DNA of 8,128 nucleotides from Candidatus Kapaibacterium sp. Its GTDB lineage: Bacteria > Bacteroidota > Ignavibacteria > Kapaibacteriales > UBA2268. Positions 6,257 to 8,128 of the stretch are shown here, piece after piece. Positions within the stretch are counted from its first letter, which is position 1; each line of letters opens with the position of its first letter. The notes beneath the pieces are model-generated. The model was not told where the DNA came from. It ran no database searches and worked only from the letters and a program-made list of their open reading frames with translations. The DNA lies in contig JAUQWR010000496.1 of NCBI GenBank assembly GCA_030835065.1, positions 1 to 8,128 on the forward strand. Reading direction: 5' to 3'. Position numbers and translations under genes: made by a program.

Positions 6257-8128
6257 ATGATAGGTAGAGCTACAAGATATTTTTGGGGAATGCTGATTGT
6301 TTCTATGTTTTTGCTTCCATACGGAGCATATTCAAATTATTTGGAAAATAAGGGGCAATGGGATAGTAAAGTATTATTTAGAGCTGATTTCCCAGGAATT
6401 AAAGTATCTGTCGATAAAGACGGTATATACTATGATGTTTATTCATTGAATAAACAAGGCGATAAAGTAAATAGAACCGGAAATGTACTGAAAATGAAGT
6501 TTAAAATTAATACTCAAGACATAAGCAAGTTTTCAGCTAGCGAAGAAACATATAATTATTTCTACGGACAAAACAAAGACAAATGGATTATTGGTGCTAA
6601 AAAATACAATAGTATAACACTAAAAAATACTTTCGAAAATATTGATTTACATTTATTAAATTCAGAAGATGCTCCGAGATTTGATTTTATAGTCAATCCA
6701 GGAGCCAATCCTAACAACATTGCTCTATCAATTGAAGGAGCCAATGGATTAAAAACTGAAAACAACAAAATTTTCATTCCAGTTAAAGATAAAAAAATTG
6801 AGATTGGCAATATATTGGCTTACCAATTCATAGACGGCAAATTACAAAATATTGAATGCAAACCTTTGGTAGATGGCAATGTATTGACTTTCAGATTAGG
6901 TGAATACAACAAAAACGAGAAATTGGTTATTGATCCTACCATATATGCTACATATTTAGGTGGAGAAGCAGAAGACGAAGTGAAATCTGTTAAGTTGGAT
7001 GCTGCTGGAGATTTGGTAGTAGCAGGATGGACAACTAGTCCAGATTTTATGTATACATCAGGAGTTTATGATACAACTTATTTTAGTGCAAAAGATGTAT
7101 TTGTATCAAAATTTAAAATTATAGATAATGAAAGAAAATTAGTTTTTTCTACATTTCTTGGTGGTATTAGCGATGATGTTGCAAATTGTATGGCTATAGA
7201 CCAGGAGAATAATATTTATGTTGCCGGATATACTGATTCAAAAGATTTTCCTGCAAAAGATGCCTATAATACATCTTATGTTGGAATGAAAGATGGATTC
7301 TTGGCAAAATTAGCTCCAGACGGCAAAACACTAGTATATGCCAGCTATATTGGAGGCAAAAAAGATGATATCATTTATGCAATGGACGTAACTCCGGATG
7401 GTTTGGCTTATGTTACTGGTGGTACTTTTTCGAGCGACTATCCAGTGCTAAGTGGCGATCTGATGAAATATCAGGGTTTAGAAGACTTGATTCTTACTAA
7501 GTTTTCTAAGAGTGGAACAGCTTTAGTCTTTTCTACTTATTTTGGCGAGCCTGGTAGCTATGATAGAGGTACCGCTATATCTGTTTTTGAATCGGCAAAT
7601 GCTGTTTATGTTGGTAATAAAACAAATGGTGCATATACTAATTTTTGGGGATCGATGACTGTATTTGACAGATCTGCAAATGGAAATTATGATGCTCAAA
7701 TTGTAAAGTTTAGAACAAGTGGTGGAGAAAGAGAATACTATTCGTTCTATGGTGGCTCTGAGAATGAAGAAATTACTGCTATGATGGCTTTGCAAGATGG
7801 TACTTGCTATTTTGCCGGAACGACTACATCTACAAAATCAACAACTACTCCAAGCCAAAATTCCGGACAATTCCCGATTGTTACTGGAGCTTATAAAATT
7901 ACTCACTCAGGCGGAATTGATGGATTTTTGGGTAAAGTATCTAAAGACGGAAAAATATTGACTTATTCGACATATATTGGTGGCTCTGCCGATGATATTA
8001 TAACATCACTTAGCAAAAATCCTGTAAGTGGCAATTTAGTTCTTGCAGGGCATACTAAATCCTCATCTTATCCTATTGTTGGTGGGTCGGGAACAAGTTC
8101 ATATATTGGTGGATATGATGCATTTATA
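6257..8128 (+). CDS. Secreted SBBP beta-propeller-repeat protein, 3' truncated by window edge
   Basis: The frame stays open from the ATG to the last base, giving 624 residues without a stop. A signal peptide (hydrophobic 11-22, probable cleavage after AYS, 26) is followed by NYLENKGQWDSKVLFRADF (27-45), the 'ENkGQW...vlfra' opening of the N-terminal domain common in these proteins, to about 228. From 231 SBBP propeller repeats begin, each starting STYLGG-like with a DD pair, then an AGYT-like strand and a KDGFLAKL-like strand: 231-297, 298-361, 362-425, 426-495, 496-570 and 571 to the edge. The fourth unit is degenerate (STYFGEPGSYDRG) and the fifth carries a Thr/Ser-rich insert (521-536). 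Such proteins are usually extracellular or cell-surface, often with a C-terminal sorting domain (type IX secretion), which would lie outside the window. Ligand or enzymatic role unknown. Confidence 0.88.
   Translation, partial: MIGRATRYFWGMLIVSMFLLPYGAYSNYLENKGQWDSKVLFRADFPGIKVSVDKDGIYYDVYSLNKQGDKVNRTGNVLKMKFKINTQDISKFSASEETYNYFYGQNKDKWIIGAKKYNSITLKNTFENIDLHLLNSEDAPRFDFIVNPGANPNNIALSIEGANGLKTENNKIFIPVKDKKIEIGNILAYQFIDGKLQNIECKPLVDGNVLTFRLGEYNKNEKLVIDPTIYATYLGGEAEDEVKSVKLDAAGDLVVAGWTTSPDFMYTSGVYDTTYFSAKDVFVSKFKIIDNERKLVFSTFLGGISDDVANCMAIDQENNIYVAGYTDSKDFPAKDAYNTSYVGMKDGFLAKLAPDGKTLVYASYIGGKKDDIIYAMDVTPDGLAYVTGGTFSSDYPVLSGDLMKYQGLEDLILTKFSKSGTALVFSTYFGEPGSYDRGTAISVFESANAVYVGNKTNGAYTNFWGSMTVFDRSANGNYDAQIVKFRTSGGEREYYSFYGGSENEEITAMMALQDGTCYFAGTTTSTKSTTTPSQNSGQFPIVTGAYKITHSGGIDGFLGKVSKDGKILTYSTYIGGSADDIITSLSKNPVSGNLVLAGHTKSSSYPIVGGSGTSSYIGGYDAFI

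Noticed and set aside
6562..6810. Minus-strand open frames inside the SBBP gene (also near 7523-7795)
   Set aside because: They are antisense to a continuous 624-codon frame with a strong ribosome binding site, signal peptide and clear propeller repeats.

Overview
This AT-rich window most likely comes from a member of the Bacteroidota/Chlorobiota/Ignavibacteria-Kapabacteria (FCB) group. The main pointer is a set of envelope proteins typical of that group: an Ig-like lipoprotein with an 'APSGGPQDKTPP' N-terminus just after the lipidated Cys, a YncE/DUF5074-type beta-propeller lipoprotein, a YbbR-repeat protein and a large SBBP-repeat secreted protein. Two genes have good Shine-Dalgarno sequences (5055-5062 and 6246-6251). 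That is less typical of core Bacteroidetes and would fit a deep-branching lineage. The assignment is an inference from family content; no marker gene is present.

Layout. Bases 1-668 (+) hold the 3' two thirds of a SAM-dependent methyltransferase of the O-methyltransferase (Methyltransf_2) type, closed by a strong intrinsic terminator at 694-728. Bases 669-1224 are a convergent intergenic region with no credible gene. It holds a degenerate direct and inverted repeat family built on CACAAAG / CTTTGTG words, the main structure in the window that the genes do not explain. On the minus strand, 3830-2106 encodes the Ig-like lipoprotein and 2103-1225 a CHAD-domain protein. The two are nearly abutting and almost certainly co-transcribed. 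A 99-bp divergent promoter region (3831-3929) separates them from the plus-strand propeller lipoprotein (3930-5021) and YbbR-like protein (5065-6015). After a 241-bp gap with hairpin-forming sequences, a good ribosome binding site leads into an SBBP beta-propeller protein (6257 to beyond the window end).

How the genes relate. Four of the six genes encode exported or membrane-anchored proteins, so the region looks like a cell-envelope cluster. The CHAD protein, from a polyphosphate-binding family, is the cytoplasmic exception. I see no defence system, CRISPR array, tRNA, rRNA, transposase or integrase. Nothing in the coding content is clearly a new system. The items most worth a second look are the intergenic repeat family, the CHAD/Ig-lipoprotein coupling, the missing catalytic His in the methyltransferase and the hairpin upstream of the SBBP gene.
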